From assembly GCA_045633565.1 (NCBI GenBank), contig JAZQYO010000001.1:1-64000 (forward strand): DNA of 64,000 nucleotides, written 5' to 3'. The DNA comes from RGIG7450 sp045633565. GTDB lineage: Bacteria > Bacillota > Clostridia > RUG12999. How positions within the stretch are numbered: position 1 is the first letter of the stretch; the number at the start of each line of letters is the position of its first letter. The notes under the pieces are model-generated. The model did no database searches. It was given only the letters and a program-made list of their open reading frames with translations, and had not been told where the DNA came from. Both the position numbers and the translations under genes were made by a program. Below are positions 41,099-51,238 of the stretch, piece by piece.

Positions 41099-44000
41099 TT
41101 ATTCAGCTGCAACTGTTTTTTCTACCCAAACTGTAGCAAGGGGTTCAGCTGCTGTAAGTTTAATTCTTAAGTATTTGAAGTTGTCTGCATCAGCAGTATC
41201 TGTAGAAGCTGCACCGAGATGAACATCAGCACCGGCTTTCCAACGATATACCATCTTATTGCCGTTATGCTCAATTACTATCTGATGATTTGCTTCATCA
41301 AATAAAAAGGTTGCGCCTTTTTTTGCAATGATGGGAAGCTGCATATAAAGCTCTTCGCCGTTTTCAAGTCTTTCAACACCGCCATCAATACAGAAGCCTG
41401 CATCTGTCATGGTATAAATCCATGTTATAGTCTTGTCCTGGATAACATTCTCATGTTTTGAATCGGATGTAATTATCTGCTGACCACTGAGTTTGAAGCT
41501 CTTACCCTGTTCTTCCCATGAAAATACAGAACATTCTCTGCCAGAAATGAATATCCTTCCGTTAGCATCCGTTCCCAAAATACAGCTGTGTTTAATATCG
41601 TCAATATCAAATCCTACAACTGTGTAGTTGGAATGAGGTCCACCGCCATTGTCTGCCTTATTAACAAAATCTTTAAAATTGTTGGGTTTCATGCTGGAAA
41701 GGGTGGTTGCAAAATATTCATCCCATATTTCTGTCGGGCCGCCACCAAGCCATGACCACTGGCTGAAATAGTTGTACTTATCAAAGCCAAAACCGTGGTT
41801 GAAATAGAGTATCATATACATTCCCTTGTGTTTGAGTGCAACTATACCTTTGTTGTTCTCATCAAGGGACATGTCAACATTGTAATCGCCCTCATACTCA
41901 TAAGGAAGCTGAGGCATATCTTCTTCTTCAAACCAATCGTCCTGATGACGGACATAGTAAGAAAGCGAGTTACCCGGTCTGTAGGAGTCCGGTCTGCCGC
42001 CATGTCCAAGGCCTTTTCCGTCATAATGAAGTATATTACAATCAGGAATATTACAACTTGTTACAGGCAGATAATAATATTTTTCATATCTGGGCAGTGC
42101 ACCCCAACCGTTCAAAGATTTAATCGCCGCTGCGTCTGAGAGCAGGTGTTTTGTATTACCGGCTGTTTCGGTTGTTGTTTTGTAGGTATCATAATCTTTT
42201 CCCAGTTTTGCAACTATCATATTTTTCTTTGCTCTCGGGAAAATGTGCATATAGTAGGGTTCGCCACCGTTTGTTCCGTATGTACCGCCACCCGAATCTG
42301 TTCTTGTGGACCAGTTTCTTGCATGTGTGGATGTAAAGTTTTCTGTTGACGGAGCAAAGAAATAGCTGTCCCAGATAAGTGAGCGTTCCAGAGAATCAAT
42401 TATCTGTGCCTTAAATTCCGGATCCTGTCTTGACTCGGGAAGTGACAAGTATGCATACGCCATTTCCGCAAAAATGCCTGCACACATACCGCCGTAGCCT
42501 CCGTGTGAGGTGCCGTCAGTACCAAATCCTTCATAGAAGAAACCGATTTGCGACTGACCAATATAGCTTGTAGGATGAATAACGCCTAAAACATTGTTTT
42601 TGGTCTGTTTATGATAGAACTCTATTCCACTCCAACAGTAAGTCCAAATCGTTCCCGAATAAGCCATGAACAACTGGTTTGATACGCCCTGACCTCTGTA
42701 GTTCATAATTCTGTCATTATTGTTGAGGATTCCGGCATCTGTAATCTGTCTTGTTTCAGGTGACAGGAAAGGTCTCAGATAGTAATATGCCTGAGCAAGT
42801 CCGTTATCACCGAAGAAGAACTGTTCATTTGTGTGTTTTTCACCGGACACAGCTACTTTTTCGTTATATCCGTATACAAACATTCCGTCTGAAGACATTG
42901 ATGTAACAAAATATAAAAGGAAAAGTTCTGCGCGTTTTAAGACTGTAGGATGGTTATAAAAAGCATTAAGCTCACCATTGATGCTTACCGCACCGGAGAA
43001 AGACTGTCTGGTATCAATAGGAGTTGAGTAGTGACCTGTCTGCCAGCTTCTTTCAGTGGGGCTGTTTTCTTCATAATAGGGATAGTCCTCCGGCTGAAGT
43101 TCGCCATTCCAGGCAGGGTGAACATTCATATCGGCCTCTCCGTCTCCGTCACTGTCATAGGGTACAGTGTTTCTGGAAATAACAAGGCCAAACCACGGAT
43201 TTGACGGGTCTATACATTGTGTGTCAATAGTCATATTAAGGTATGATACACTACCGCCGTAGGGACCAAAGAGCATAGCCTCTGCAAGCGGGTTATCAAG
43301 GTCTGCCTGAGTAACGCTTGATGCCGGTCTTTTATCAGAAATGTCAACTGCAAATTTTTCGTTGCCGGCAGCCTTCATTTCATTATAAATCTCAACCATG
43401 CGCTCTCTTGCGCGTTTCTGCAAGGGACCTGCAAGCTGAAAATCTGCATATTCGTCTGTATGCTGGATATATCCACTTTTTATCGCTCTTGCAGCATCAG
43501 CTGTATCATATAAAACAGGAGAAATACCTGATATACCTATAACTGCATAATCATTATTTTCCAGGACATACTTATAAACTGTATCTCCTGTAACAGCAAC
43601 CTGACCTTCCGGATTTTTAGCCGGGTTTGCATAAACTGTAACATCATATTTGGGAGAATCTTTAGCAGTAGTCGTATAAAGAATCTGTGTGCCACCATCT
43701 TCAGTATAAAGCTTAAGTCTTGTGCCCACAACACCCATTGTAAGGTAGTCAACTTTATTGGGTACATAGATGTAACCGGTCATCGGAACTGAATCATCGC
43801 CTGCGAGTCTTTTTATATTATCTTCACCGCGGATACCCCAGTGCTGTGCACCTTTCAAACCAACTGAAAATCTGTCATAGCCAAAACCGTATGTAGCCGG
43901 GTTAAGGTTATTATTCACGTTACCATTGCTGAACTGAATCTGATAAAGTCCTGCTGGACCATCGGGAATGGTTATGATTTTTTCCATAACCCCGTATTCA

Positions 44001-44869
44001 AGCCAGTCCATATCAACACGGCAAACTGTGTTTCCGTTCGGGTCTGTTACCTTGGCAAAGCAAACGGTATCCCCCATATTATTTCCGCCTGCGCCCATGT
44101 CACTTACAAAGTCAACCTTGTCTCGTTTAACATAAAATTCTTTTGGGCCAGCCTCAGCATATAAAGCCAAAACACCAACACCACCAATACCTCTGCGGGT
44201 ATCAAGACCTACGTTATAGATTTTATTATAGCCGCTAAGGTCAGGATTGCTTACAATTTTCTCTGTATATGTAAGACCGTCTTCATCAGCGTATTTAAGT
44301 GCATAAACTGCAGCTGCAAGTTCTGCTCTTGTTACGGTTCCGGCAGGATTAAATTTTTTCTTTTCCCCGCTGATCATAAAACCATTTCCGAGAGCATCAG
44401 TTACAGATTTTTTTGCCCAGTCGCTGATTGAATCATAGTCAATTATAAGCTCTGTAGCATATTTTGTATCAAAAATTTCATGACCTGCAATTTCATAGGC
44501 TCTTGTAAGCATAACTGCAAACTCTTCCCTTGTGATAGCATCATCCGGTCTGAAAGCGCCGTTTGAACCAGATACGAGACCAAGGTTTGTTGCAAGAGTG
44601 ATATCACCGGCATAGATGCCTGTTGCATCTACGTCAGAAAAGTTTCCTGCATAGGGCGGACGAAGTTCACTTAAATAACGTGCCATAACTGATGCTGTCT
44701 GTGCACGTGTTGCCGCCTGGTCAGCACCAAAGTCACCACCCGCTGTCCAAAGTCCTTCAGTAACCACATAATCAATGGCGTCCTGACTATCACTTGCCAA
44801 TACGGGCATAAGTCCTATTGAACTTAAAAGCATAGCAATGATTAAAATTTGATAAACAAGTCTTTTCAT
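41099..44869 (-). CDS. Large SLH-domain surface protein of unknown catalytic function
   Basis: 1256 residues. Signal peptide (residues 1-25, ending VLASD), then three S-layer homology repeats (~28-190: SDVDATGIYAGDITLATNLG, TREEFAVMLTRAYEIAGHEI, VTRAELAAAVYALKYADEDG) that should anchor it to pyruvylated secondary wall polymer. The remaining ~1000 residues include aromatic-rich, helical-looking repeats (FFYEGFGTDGTSHGGYGGMC, IIDSLERSLIWDSYFFAPS) and a beta-rich C-terminus, faintly like polysaccharide-lyase/heparinase-type toroid plus beta-sandwich proteins; I cannot assign a family. Likely cell-surface glycan interaction. Strong AAAGGAA site; own terminator. Confidence 0.8.
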   Translation of the reverse strand: MKRLVYQILIIAMLLSSIGLMPVLASDSQDAIDYVVTEGLWTAGGDFGADQAATRAQTASVMARYLSELRPPYAGNFSDVDATGIYAGDITLATNLGLVSGSNGAFRPDDAITREEFAVMLTRAYEIAGHEIFDTKYATELIIDYDSISDWAKKSVTDALGNGFMISGEKKKFNPAGTVTRAELAAAVYALKYADEDGLTYTEKIVSNPDLSGYNKIYNVGLDTRRGIGGVGVLALYAEAGPKEFYVKRDKVDFVSDMGAGGNNMGDTVCFAKVTDPNGNTVCRVDMDWLEYGVMEKIITIPDGPAGLYQIQFSNGNVNNNLNPATYGFGYDRFSVGLKGAQHWGIRGEDNIKRLAGDDSVPMTGYIYVPNKVDYLTMGVVGTRLKLYTEDGGTQILYTTTAKDSPKYDVTVYANPAKNPEGQVAVTGDTVYKYVLENNDYAVIGISGISPVLYDTADAARAIKSGYIQHTDEYADFQLAGPLQKRARERMVEIYNEMKAAGNEKFAVDISDKRPASSVTQADLDNPLAEAMLFGPYGGSVSYLNMTIDTQCIDPSNPWFGLVISRNTVPYDSDGDGEADMNVHPAWNGELQPEDYPYYEENSPTERSWQTGHYSTPIDTRQSFSGAVSINGELNAFYNHPTVLKRAELFLLYFVTSMSSDGMFVYGYNEKVAVSGEKHTNEQFFFGDNGLAQAYYYLRPFLSPETRQITDAGILNNNDRIMNYRGQGVSNQLFMAYSGTIWTYCWSGIEFYHKQTKNNVLGVIHPTSYIGQSQIGFFYEGFGTDGTSHGGYGGMCAGIFAEMAYAYLSLPESRQDPEFKAQIIDSLERSLIWDSYFFAPSTENFTSTHARNWSTRTDSGGGTYGTNGGEPYYMHIFPRAKKNMIVAKLGKDYDTYKTTTETAGNTKHLLSDAAAIKSLNGWGALPRYEKYYYLPVTSCNIPDCNILHYDGKGLGHGGRPDSYRPGNSLSYYVRHQDDWFEEEDMPQLPYEYEGDYNVDMSLDENNKGIVALKHKGMYMILYFNHGFGFDKYNYFSQWSWLGGGPTEIWDEYFATTLSSMKPNNFKDFVNKADNGGGPHSNYTVVGFDIDDIKHSCILGTDANGRIFISGRECSVFSWEEQGKSFKLSGQQIITSDSKHENVIQDKTITWIYTMTDAGFCIDGGVERLENGEELYMQLPIIAKKGATFLFDEANHQIVIEHNGNKMVYRWKAGADVHLGAASTDTADADNFKYLRIKLTAAEPLATVWVEKTVAAE

Positions 44870-44944
44870 TTGAAATATTCCTTTCGATTTAAAATTGAAT
44901 ATGAATATCTATTCTACTATTATATCATTAAAGCAAGTCATCTG

Positions 44945-46612
44945 TCAACGATTTTCTTCAAGCATTTCAAACGCCTGAGCAATCGCAGTTGTACTCGGAC
45001 TCGCCCCGGCATTAATACGTGCAATTTCCTTTATTCTTCCTTCTTCGCTAAGCAACACAACTTTTGTCTGTGTTTCACTGTCGGTCATATTTTTTTCAAT
45101 CAGAAAATGCTTGTCCGCTTTTGCCGCAATATGCGCACTGTGTGTTATAACAATTGTCTGGTCTTTACAACTGATTTTTTTAAGCTTTTCCGCCACCTTC
45201 TGCGCAGTTATGCCACTTATACCCGTATCAATTTCATCAAAAACATACGTCTTTTCAGGTTCAAAAGATGAAGTGAAACTTTTTACCCCAAGCATAATTC
45301 TTGACATTTCGCCTCCCGAAGCAACCTTTGCCATCGGTTTTAAGTTTTCGCCTGCATTGGGAGAAATCATAAATTCTACTTTGTCCCTACCCATCTGAGA
45401 TAAGCTTTCTGTCTCCAAAAACAGGGCTTCAAAACGAACTTTCGGCATATTAAGCTCAGTAAGTTCAGATATTATTTCCAATTCAAATTTTCTTGCAGCT
45501 TTTTTTCGTATTTCTGACATTTTATCTGCAAGCAAAACAAGTTTTTCAGTAAGATTTTCTTTGGTTTTTATAAGCATTTCAAGCTGCTCTGTGCTTCCCG
45601 TGAGCTGCTCCAGTCTTGCTCTTGCCTTTTGGGGAAATTCAAGCAACTCCTGAGGCTTTAATTTATACTTATTGCAGAGAGTTTTTATTGCATAGAGCCT
45701 GTCGGCAAGAGCTTCAAGTTCTTCTGGGTTTGCTTCTGACTGATAAAGCTGGCCGGATATTTCCTTTGCAACATCATCAAGTCTGTATGTAACATCCTGA
45801 AGCTGACCGCTAAGCTCCTCAAACCTCGAAGAAAGCCCGCTGAGATACTGCATCTGAGCAGATGCTGACCTGAGCAGATCTGCAGCATTATAATCCGCTG
45901 CCGATACTGCACCATAAACTTCTTTAAGAGTTTTTGAGATAACCTCACTGTTTTTTAGTTCATTTATCCTCTCTTCAAGCTGCTCGGTTTCATTCTCCTT
46001 AAGCCCCAGCATTTCAATTTCATTTATCTGAAATTCCAGAAGCTCGGTTTCATATTTTCTGTTTTCTTCTGTTTCAGAAAGCTCTTTTATATTCTTTTCA
46101 GTCTCTTTCAGCTTGTGATAGTTTTCAGTATACTCTTTCATTACTGCTGAAAGCTCATCTCCTGCCCGGCTGTCAATAAGCTCAAGCTGCCGGCTTTCAG
46201 AGTAGAGCAGCGATGTATCCTGCTGCCCGTGAATATTAACAAGTACACCAGCAACCTCTTTAAGCATGGACAGCTGACACATTACACCGTTAATTCTACA
46301 AACCCCTCTGCCCGATTGCGAAATTTCTCTGTAAATAAGCAGAGTTTCGTCCTCTGTTTTCTCTATCCCCAGCTTTTCAAGCATTTCCCATGCTTGGTCA
46401 GATGGATAGAAAATTGCAGACACATCTGCTTTTTCCTCGCCTGTTCTTATAACGTTTTTTGTGACTTTTTCGCCGAGAATAATCTGAATTGCCCCGATGA
46501 TAACAGATTTACCTGCACCGGTTTCTCCCGTAAGCACGTTAAGTCCGTCGAAAAACTCTATATCCGCATGTTTAACTACCGCCACGTTATTTATACTGAG
46601 CTGTGCAAGCAT
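44945..46612 (-). CDS. recN: DNA repair protein RecN
   Basis: 555 residues of the SMC-like RecN family: Walker A LTGETGAGKSVIIGAI at the N-terminus, long coiled-coil middle, signature SGGEMSRIMLGVKS and Walker B YVFDEIDTGISG near the C-terminus. It acts in double-strand break repair. In the argR-recN order typical of Firmicutes. Confidence 0.95.
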   Translation of the reverse strand: MLAQLSINNVAVVKHADIEFFDGLNVLTGETGAGKSVIIGAIQIILGEKVTKNVIRTGEEKADVSAIFYPSDQAWEMLEKLGIEKTEDETLLIYREISQSGRGVCRINGVMCQLSMLKEVAGVLVNIHGQQDTSLLYSESRQLELIDSRAGDELSAVMKEYTENYHKLKETEKNIKELSETEENRKYETELLEFQINEIEMLGLKENETEQLEERINELKNSEVISKTLKEVYGAVSAADYNAADLLRSASAQMQYLSGLSSRFEELSGQLQDVTYRLDDVAKEISGQLYQSEANPEELEALADRLYAIKTLCNKYKLKPQELLEFPQKARARLEQLTGSTEQLEMLIKTKENLTEKLVLLADKMSEIRKKAARKFELEIISELTELNMPKVRFEALFLETESLSQMGRDKVEFMISPNAGENLKPMAKVASGGEMSRIMLGVKSFTSSFEPEKTYVFDEIDTGISGITAQKVAEKLKKISCKDQTIVITHSAHIAAKADKHFLIEKNMTDSETQTKVVLLSEEGRIKEIARINAGASPSTTAIAQAFEMLEENR

Positions 46613-46629
46613 CTGATTTTCACCACCCG

Positions 46630-47088
46630 TCAGTTTCTGAGCATAAGTCTGAGTTGTTCGGCAACCTTGCCGGCATCCTTATCCGACTTTGCTATCGTCA
46701 TTATGGTATCATCACCGGCTATACAGCCGATAATCCCTTTATATTCCATAGAGTCTATCAGTGTGGCAGCTGCCTGCGCCATACCGGAAAGTGTTTTTAC
46801 AACAATAATATTTGCCGCCGAATCCACCGAAACTACCGCTTCGGCAAAAATATTGCTTAGTCTTGTTTCAATATCTTCAAACGCCTGATTAGACATTGAA
46901 ACATACCTGTACTCATTGTCACTGTCAGAAGTTTTAACCAGTCTGAGCTCTTTTATATCTCTTGAAACAGTTGCCTGAGTAACATCCGCTCCCGCTTCTC
47001 TGAGTCTTTGGGTTATTTCACTCTGAGTCCTTATAACATTGTCTTTGATAAGGTTTAAAATAAAGTAATGTCTTTCGAATTTATTCAC
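46630..47088 (-). CDS. argR: Arginine repressor
   Basis: 152 residues, GTG start at 47088 with GGGAGA. N-terminal winged helix (IRTQSEITQRLREAGADVTQ, ATVSRDIKELRLVK) and C-terminal oligomerisation/arginine-binding domain with GCIAGDDTIM. Adjacent to recN as in Bacillus (ahrC-recN), though no arginine biosynthesis genes are in this window. Confidence 0.94.
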   Translation of the reverse strand: MNKFERHYFILNLIKDNVIRTQSEITQRLREAGADVTQATVSRDIKELRLVKTSDSDNEYRYVSMSNQAFEDIETRLSNIFAEAVVSVDSAANIIVVKTLSGMAQAAATLIDSMEYKGIIGCIAGDDTIMTIAKSDKDAGKVAEQLRLMLRN

Positions 47089-47100
47089 TTTCGGTTCTCC

Positions 47101-47904
47101 CTATTTGCAAAATTTTTTCCTGAGTATTCTAAGAAAACTACGTTCTTTCATTTTAATTATTTTTACCTTCTGCGGACATCTGGTAATATTAATCAAATCA
47201 TTTTTTCCAAGACGGACAATTTCAGCTCCGTCCACTTCAATTGTTGCCGGAAGTTTACCTTTTGCTGACACATTAAGTGCATCATCAGCAGTGAGTACCA
47301 TGCTTCTTGAATGCAGGTCATACGCACAAATAGGTGTTACAAGAAAAACCTCCATTACAGGCGAAACTATAGGTCCGCCTGCCGACAGAGAATATGCAGT
47401 TGACCCGGTTGGTGTAGATATAATAACACCGTCTGCACGGTAGTCATCGAGTGGTTCACCGCCCGACTCAATTGAAATATCAATCATTTTATGACAGTTT
47501 CCTCTAGAAACTATAATATCATTGAGTGCTCTTACCTTAAGAATTTTCTCCTCAGTAATAATCTGAGCCTCAAGCATCATTCTCTCCTCAACGGTAAAAT
47601 TTCCGTTCAATATTTCTTCTGCAGCCTCAGATATTTCCTCCGGCTCAATCGCTGCAAGAAACCCTATTCTGCCTAAGTTCACGCCGCATACAGGAACACC
47701 GTGGACTGCAGCAGCTTTTGCGGCACGGATGATTGTTCCGTCACCACCGAGCGCAATTACAAAATCCGAACGTTTTAAATCAGCCTCTGTTATTTTTTCG
47801 GTGAAAATATTAAGTTCTGCTTTACCGGCAAAGGCTTTTTTAACATCAGCAATAATTTTCCCATTTTTATCCTTAGCCTGATTATATACAACAGAAATTG
47901 TCAT
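47101..47904 (-). CDS. nadK: NAD kinase
   Basis: 267 residues from the ATG at 47904, five bases after GGGGTGA (an upstream GTG lies inside that ribosome binding site). Features: ALGGDGTIIRAA (GGDG motif), GVNLGRIGFLAAIEPEE, and SPTGSTAYSLSAGGPIVSP-type nucleotide-binding segment. Phosphorylates NAD to NADP. Starts the nadK-argR-recN operon. Confidence 0.95.
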   Translation of the reverse strand: MTISVVYNQAKDKNGKIIADVKKAFAGKAELNIFTEKITEADLKRSDFVIALGGDGTIIRAAKAAAVHGVPVCGVNLGRIGFLAAIEPEEISEAAEEILNGNFTVEERMMLEAQIITEEKILKVRALNDIIVSRGNCHKMIDISIESGGEPLDDYRADGVIISTPTGSTAYSLSAGGPIVSPVMEVFLVTPICAYDLHSRSMVLTADDALNVSAKGKLPATIEVDGAEIVRLGKNDLINITRCPQKVKIIKMKERSFLRILRKKFCK

Positions 47905-48009
47905 TTTCTTCACCCCTTTTATTTATAGACCCATTTAATTATATACCTACTATACATTATATAAAATTTTATACAAAAAAACAAGAGTTTTATGTAATTT
48001 TTTTCATTT

Positions 48010-48050
48010 AAAAAACAAATCCTCCGGGAAACAACTGTTCCCCGGAGGAC
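48010..48050 (-). terminator. Intrinsic terminator of spoVS
   Basis: Nine-bp GC-rich stem (48020-48028 with 48041-48049), followed on the minus strand by a T-rich tract. Confidence 0.9.
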
Positions 48051-48071
48051 TCGCCAAATTTTTAATATGTA

Positions 48072-48332
48072 CTATTTTGTTTCTACAATCAGCCTTATGG
48101 CTGTTCTCGTCTCATTATCAACTTCTACCTCTACAAAGGATGGCGTGCAAACAAGTTCAACCCCCGTCGGAGCAACAAACCCTCTTGCTATTGCCACCGC
48201 TTTGACTGCCTGGTTAACTGCGCCCGCACCAATTGCCTGAATTTCCGCTTCTTTATTCTCGCGTATAACCTCAGAAAGTGCTCCTGCTACCGAATTTGGT
48301 TTTGATTTTGATGAAACTTTAAGTATGTCCAT
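48072..48332 (-). CDS. spoVS: Stage V sporulation protein S
   Basis: 86 residues matching SpoVS across its length: MDILKVSSKSKPNSVAGAL, IQAIGAGAVNQAVKAVAIAR and a basic/acidic beta-rich end. An Alba-like small protein needed for stage V and engulfment-related steps in Bacillus. In the conserved order rny-ymdB-spoVS. Confidence 0.95.
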   Translation of the reverse strand: MDILKVSSKSKPNSVAGALSEVIRENKEAEIQAIGAGAVNQAVKAVAIARGFVAPTGVELVCTPSFVEVEVDNETRTAIRLIVETK

Positions 48333-48454
48333 TTTTCTATTCCTCCTGAAAAATTTTCTATACTTTTAAGTTCAATATTGCGAGGTAAAAAACCTTTGAT
48401 TTAATTAACATAATTTTCCGGATGTTTATGTGTATAAGTGCCAATCACATTTTG

Positions 48455-49216
48455 TCACTTGATGCTGAACCTTGTAATTTTAGTTGCTTTCCCGTCACTT
48501 TCTGCAGAAACAACAATTCCGTCAAGCCTGCAGTTACCCTCTGCGGTTTCATATCTTTCCCTGCTTCCGTTAACGAAATTTCCCACTGCAATTTCCGTTT
48601 TAACTCCAAGAACCGAATTATAAGGTCCTGTCATTCCAAGGTCTGTAATATACGCAGTTTTTCCGTTTATAATGCTCTCATCTGCCGTTTGTACGTGAGT
48701 ATGAGTGCCAAACACGCATGTTGCTCTGCCAGAAAGGTAGTGCCCCATCGCAAGTTTTTCACTTGTAGCCTCTGCATGAAAATCCACAAAAATTAAATCC
48801 GCATCCACCATGTCAACAAAATCCCTTGCAGGTTTAAACGGGTCTATTACATTTTTCATAAAAACTTTTCCCAAAAGATTTACAACTGCAATTTTAAGAC
48901 CTAAGCATTCTTTGATAATATATCCGGAGCCTCTTTCTTCATCACAGTTAAGCGGACGGATAATGGGGTACTTTTCATCAAATAAGGTGTAGATTTCTTT
49001 TTTGGAAAAAGCATGGTTGCCGGTTGTGATAACATCGGCGCCTGCATCAAGCAGCATATCGGCGCTCCATCTGTCAATCCCCAGACCGCCGGCAGCATTT
49101 TCACCGTTTATAATAACAAAATCAGCATCATAATCCTGCTTAAGATATTTAATCTGCCCTGCCGCCATTTCTGTTCCGCTTCTTCCGACAACATCACCAA
49201 TACAAATTATATTCAT
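48455..49216 (-). CDS. ymdB: YmdB-family metallophosphoesterase (cyclic nucleotide phosphodiesterase)
   Basis: 253 residues: IGDVVGRSG, INGENAAGGLGI, TTGNHAFSKKEI, DFHAEATSEK, FGTHTHVQTAD supply the dinuclear metal site. B. subtilis YmdB hydrolyses 2',3'- and 3',5'-cyclic nucleotides in vitro and interacts with RNase Y; here it lies between rny and spoVS as in Bacillus. Confidence 0.94.
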   Translation of the reverse strand: MNIICIGDVVGRSGTEMAAGQIKYLKQDYDADFVIINGENAAGGLGIDRWSADMLLDAGADVITTGNHAFSKKEIYTLFDEKYPIIRPLNCDEERGSGYIIKECLGLKIAVVNLLGKVFMKNVIDPFKPARDFVDMVDADLIFVDFHAEATSEKLAMGHYLSGRATCVFGTHTHVQTADESIINGKTAYITDLGMTGPYNSVLGVKTEIAVGNFVNGSRERYETAEGNCRLDGIVVSAESDGKATKITRFSIK

Positions 49217-49230
49217 AGCTTCACCTTTTC

Positions 49231-49262
49231 TAAAAAACAGGACTGCCGCCCGGGCAGTCCTT
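49231..49262 (-). terminator. Intrinsic terminator of rny
   Basis: Eight-bp stem (49240-49247 with 49253-49260) followed by a T tract on the minus strand, between rny and ymdB; read-through to ymdB is possible. Confidence 0.85.
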
Positions 49263-49267
49263 AAAAA

Positions 49268-50809
49268 TTATTTTGCGTATTCGATTGCGCGAACTTCCCT
49301 GATTACGTTAACCTTAATCTGTCCGGGATATTCAAGCTCATCTTCAATTTTCTTAACAATGTCTTTTGCAACAAGAATCATTGATTCATCGCTCACATTT
49401 TCAGGCTTAACCATAATACGAACTTCACGTCCGGCCTGAATTGCAAACGAACGTTCAACACCATCAAAGCTTGATGCAATTTCTTCAAGTTTTTCAAGAC
49501 GTTTTATGTATGTCTCGATATTTTCTCTTCTTGCACCAGGACGTGCCGCAGAAACAGCGTCAGCTGCCTGTACCACACAAGCGGCAATAGAATTTGCCTC
49601 AACATCACCGTGGTGAGCCATAATAGCGTGAACTATTTCATCGCTTTCTTTATATTTTCTTGCAACATTTGCGCCGATATCTACGTGCGAACCCTCAACT
49701 TCGTGGTCAATGGACTTACCGATATCGTGAAGCAGACCTGCTCTCTTTGCAATTGCAGGGTCAACGCCCATTTCAGCAGCCATAATGCCTGCCACATGAG
49801 CAACTTCTATGCTGTGCATAAGAACATTCTGACCGTAGCTTGTTCTGTATTTGAGTTTACCAAGCAGTCTGATAAGTTCAGGATGCAGACCGTGAACACC
49901 TGTTTCAAAGGTAGCTCTTTCGCCTTCCTGTTTAATGGTGTTTTCAACCTCTTTACGAGCTTTTTCAACCATTTCTTCAATTCTTGCCGGATGTATTCGT
50001 CCGTCATGAATAAGTCTTTCAAGAGCAATTCTTGCAATTTCACGGCGAACCGGGTCAAAACCGGAAAGAATAACTGCTTCGGGGGTATCGTCAATAATAA
50101 GGTCAATACCTGTAAGAGTTTCAATTGTTCTAATGTTTCTGCCTTCTCTACCGATAATTCTGCCCTTCATTTCGTCACTGGGCAGAGCAACAACAGAAAC
50201 AGTAATTTCTGCAGCATGGTCGGCAGCACATCTCTGGATAGCAAGACCAACAATTTCTCTTGCTTTCGTTTCTGCTTCTTCTTTTGCCTTGTCCTCAATA
50301 CCCTTAACAAGCATTGCTGCTTCATGTCTTGCTTCGCTTTCAATATCTTTTATAAGATACTGTTTTGCTTCTTCTTTTGTATAACCGGAGATTTTTTCCA
50401 GAACCTCAATCTGACGCTGATGTGCTTCTTCAAGTTTTGCACGTTCAACCTCAAGGTCTTTATCTCTCTGAGCAAGCTGCTCTTCTTTCTTCTCAACCGA
50501 AGCAACTTTTTTGTCAAGAGTTTCTTCCTTTTGAGCAAGTCTACCTTCTTTTCGTGTGATTTCGCGACGGGCTTCTTTCAGTTCTTTTTCCGTTTCAATA
50601 CGGTTTTTCTGAATTTCTTCCTTCGCTTCCACAAGGATTTCCTTACTTTTTGCCTGCGCCTCTTTTTCCGCGTCTTTAATTATAATTTTTGCTCTATTTT
50701 CAGCCGAACCTATAGTTTTTTCAGCAATACGCTTTCTATACTGTATTCCAACAAGAAAACCAACAATTCCTAAGACTACGGCAGAGGCGATAAGAATGAT
50801 TTCTGTCAT
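49268..50809 (-). CDS. rny: Ribonuclease Y
   Basis: 513 residues: N-terminal membrane anchor (LIASAVVLGIVGFLVGI), long charged coiled coil (~30-190), KH domain with GRIIGREGRNIRTIETLTG, and HD domain with LLHDIGKSIDHEVEGSH. The membrane-bound endonuclease initiates mRNA decay in Firmicutes. A probable promoter with TTGACA near 50900-50905 (minus strand) precedes it. Confidence 0.96.
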   Translation of the reverse strand: MTEIILIASAVVLGIVGFLVGIQYRKRIAEKTIGSAENRAKIIIKDAEKEAQAKSKEILVEAKEEIQKNRIETEKELKEARREITRKEGRLAQKEETLDKKVASVEKKEEQLAQRDKDLEVERAKLEEAHQRQIEVLEKISGYTKEEAKQYLIKDIESEARHEAAMLVKGIEDKAKEEAETKAREIVGLAIQRCAADHAAEITVSVVALPSDEMKGRIIGREGRNIRTIETLTGIDLIIDDTPEAVILSGFDPVRREIARIALERLIHDGRIHPARIEEMVEKARKEVENTIKQEGERATFETGVHGLHPELIRLLGKLKYRTSYGQNVLMHSIEVAHVAGIMAAEMGVDPAIAKRAGLLHDIGKSIDHEVEGSHVDIGANVARKYKESDEIVHAIMAHHGDVEANSIAACVVQAADAVSAARPGARRENIETYIKRLEKLEEIASSFDGVERSFAIQAGREVRIMVKPENVSDESMILVAKDIVKKIEDELEYPGQIKVNVIREVRAIEYAK

Positions 50810-50942
50810 TTTTTCGCACCTCTACTTAAATTAATTTTGTAATTGTATATTTTAAAACATAAAAATACACAATAATATTTTATACTTTTTTATGTTAACT
50901 GTCAAGCTTTTTATAAATATAATTTTATTTTTATTTTCTGTA

Positions 50943-50971
50943 TTGACAAACTATTGTTTTTGTGGTATCAT
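50943..50971 (+). promoter_or_regulatory. Promoter of tRNA-Trp
   Basis: TTGACA at 50943-50948 and TATCAT at 50966-50971 with 17 bases between, ending 17 bases before the tRNA. Confidence 0.85.
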
Positions 50972-50988
50972 AATTTGGTAACGCAAAT

Positions 50989-51064
50989 AGGGGTATAGTT
51001 CAGCTGGTAGAGCGACAGTCTCCAAAACTGTAAGTCGTGGGTTCGAATCCTACTGCCCCTGCCA
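50989..51064 (+). tRNA. tRNA-Trp (anticodon CCA)
   Basis: 76 bases. Acceptor arm AGGGGTA pairs with TGCCCCT, discriminator G, CCA encoded at 51062-51064. Anticodon stem ACAGT/ACTGT with loop CTCCAAA (anticodon CCA). T arm GTGGG-TTCGAAT-CCTAC. Solitary tRNA gene with its own promoter and terminator. Confidence 0.97.
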
Positions 51065-51067
51065 AAA

Positions 51068-51104
51068 AAAGACGGAACTGCATAATTGCGGTTCCGTTTT
51101 TTTG
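51068..51104 (+). terminator. Intrinsic terminator of tRNA-Trp
   Basis: Stem ACGGAAC (51072-51078) with GTTCCGT (51091-51097), followed by T7. Confidence 0.9.
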
Positions 51105-51238
51105 TTTAAACAAGGACTTGAAGCCTAAAAGGGCAAAATTTATCATATAATAAAATGCAACTGCCAAAAAATCTTTTCTTGCCTTTTTTCTGTGTTTATG
51201 TTAAAATAATATCATAATTAATTTTCGGAGTTATTTTT

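Noticed and set aside
49610..50773. Long 387-codon plus-strand frame opposite rny
   Set aside because: It is a shadow of rny codon structure, very rich in Phe/Asn/Cys, with no ribosome binding site.
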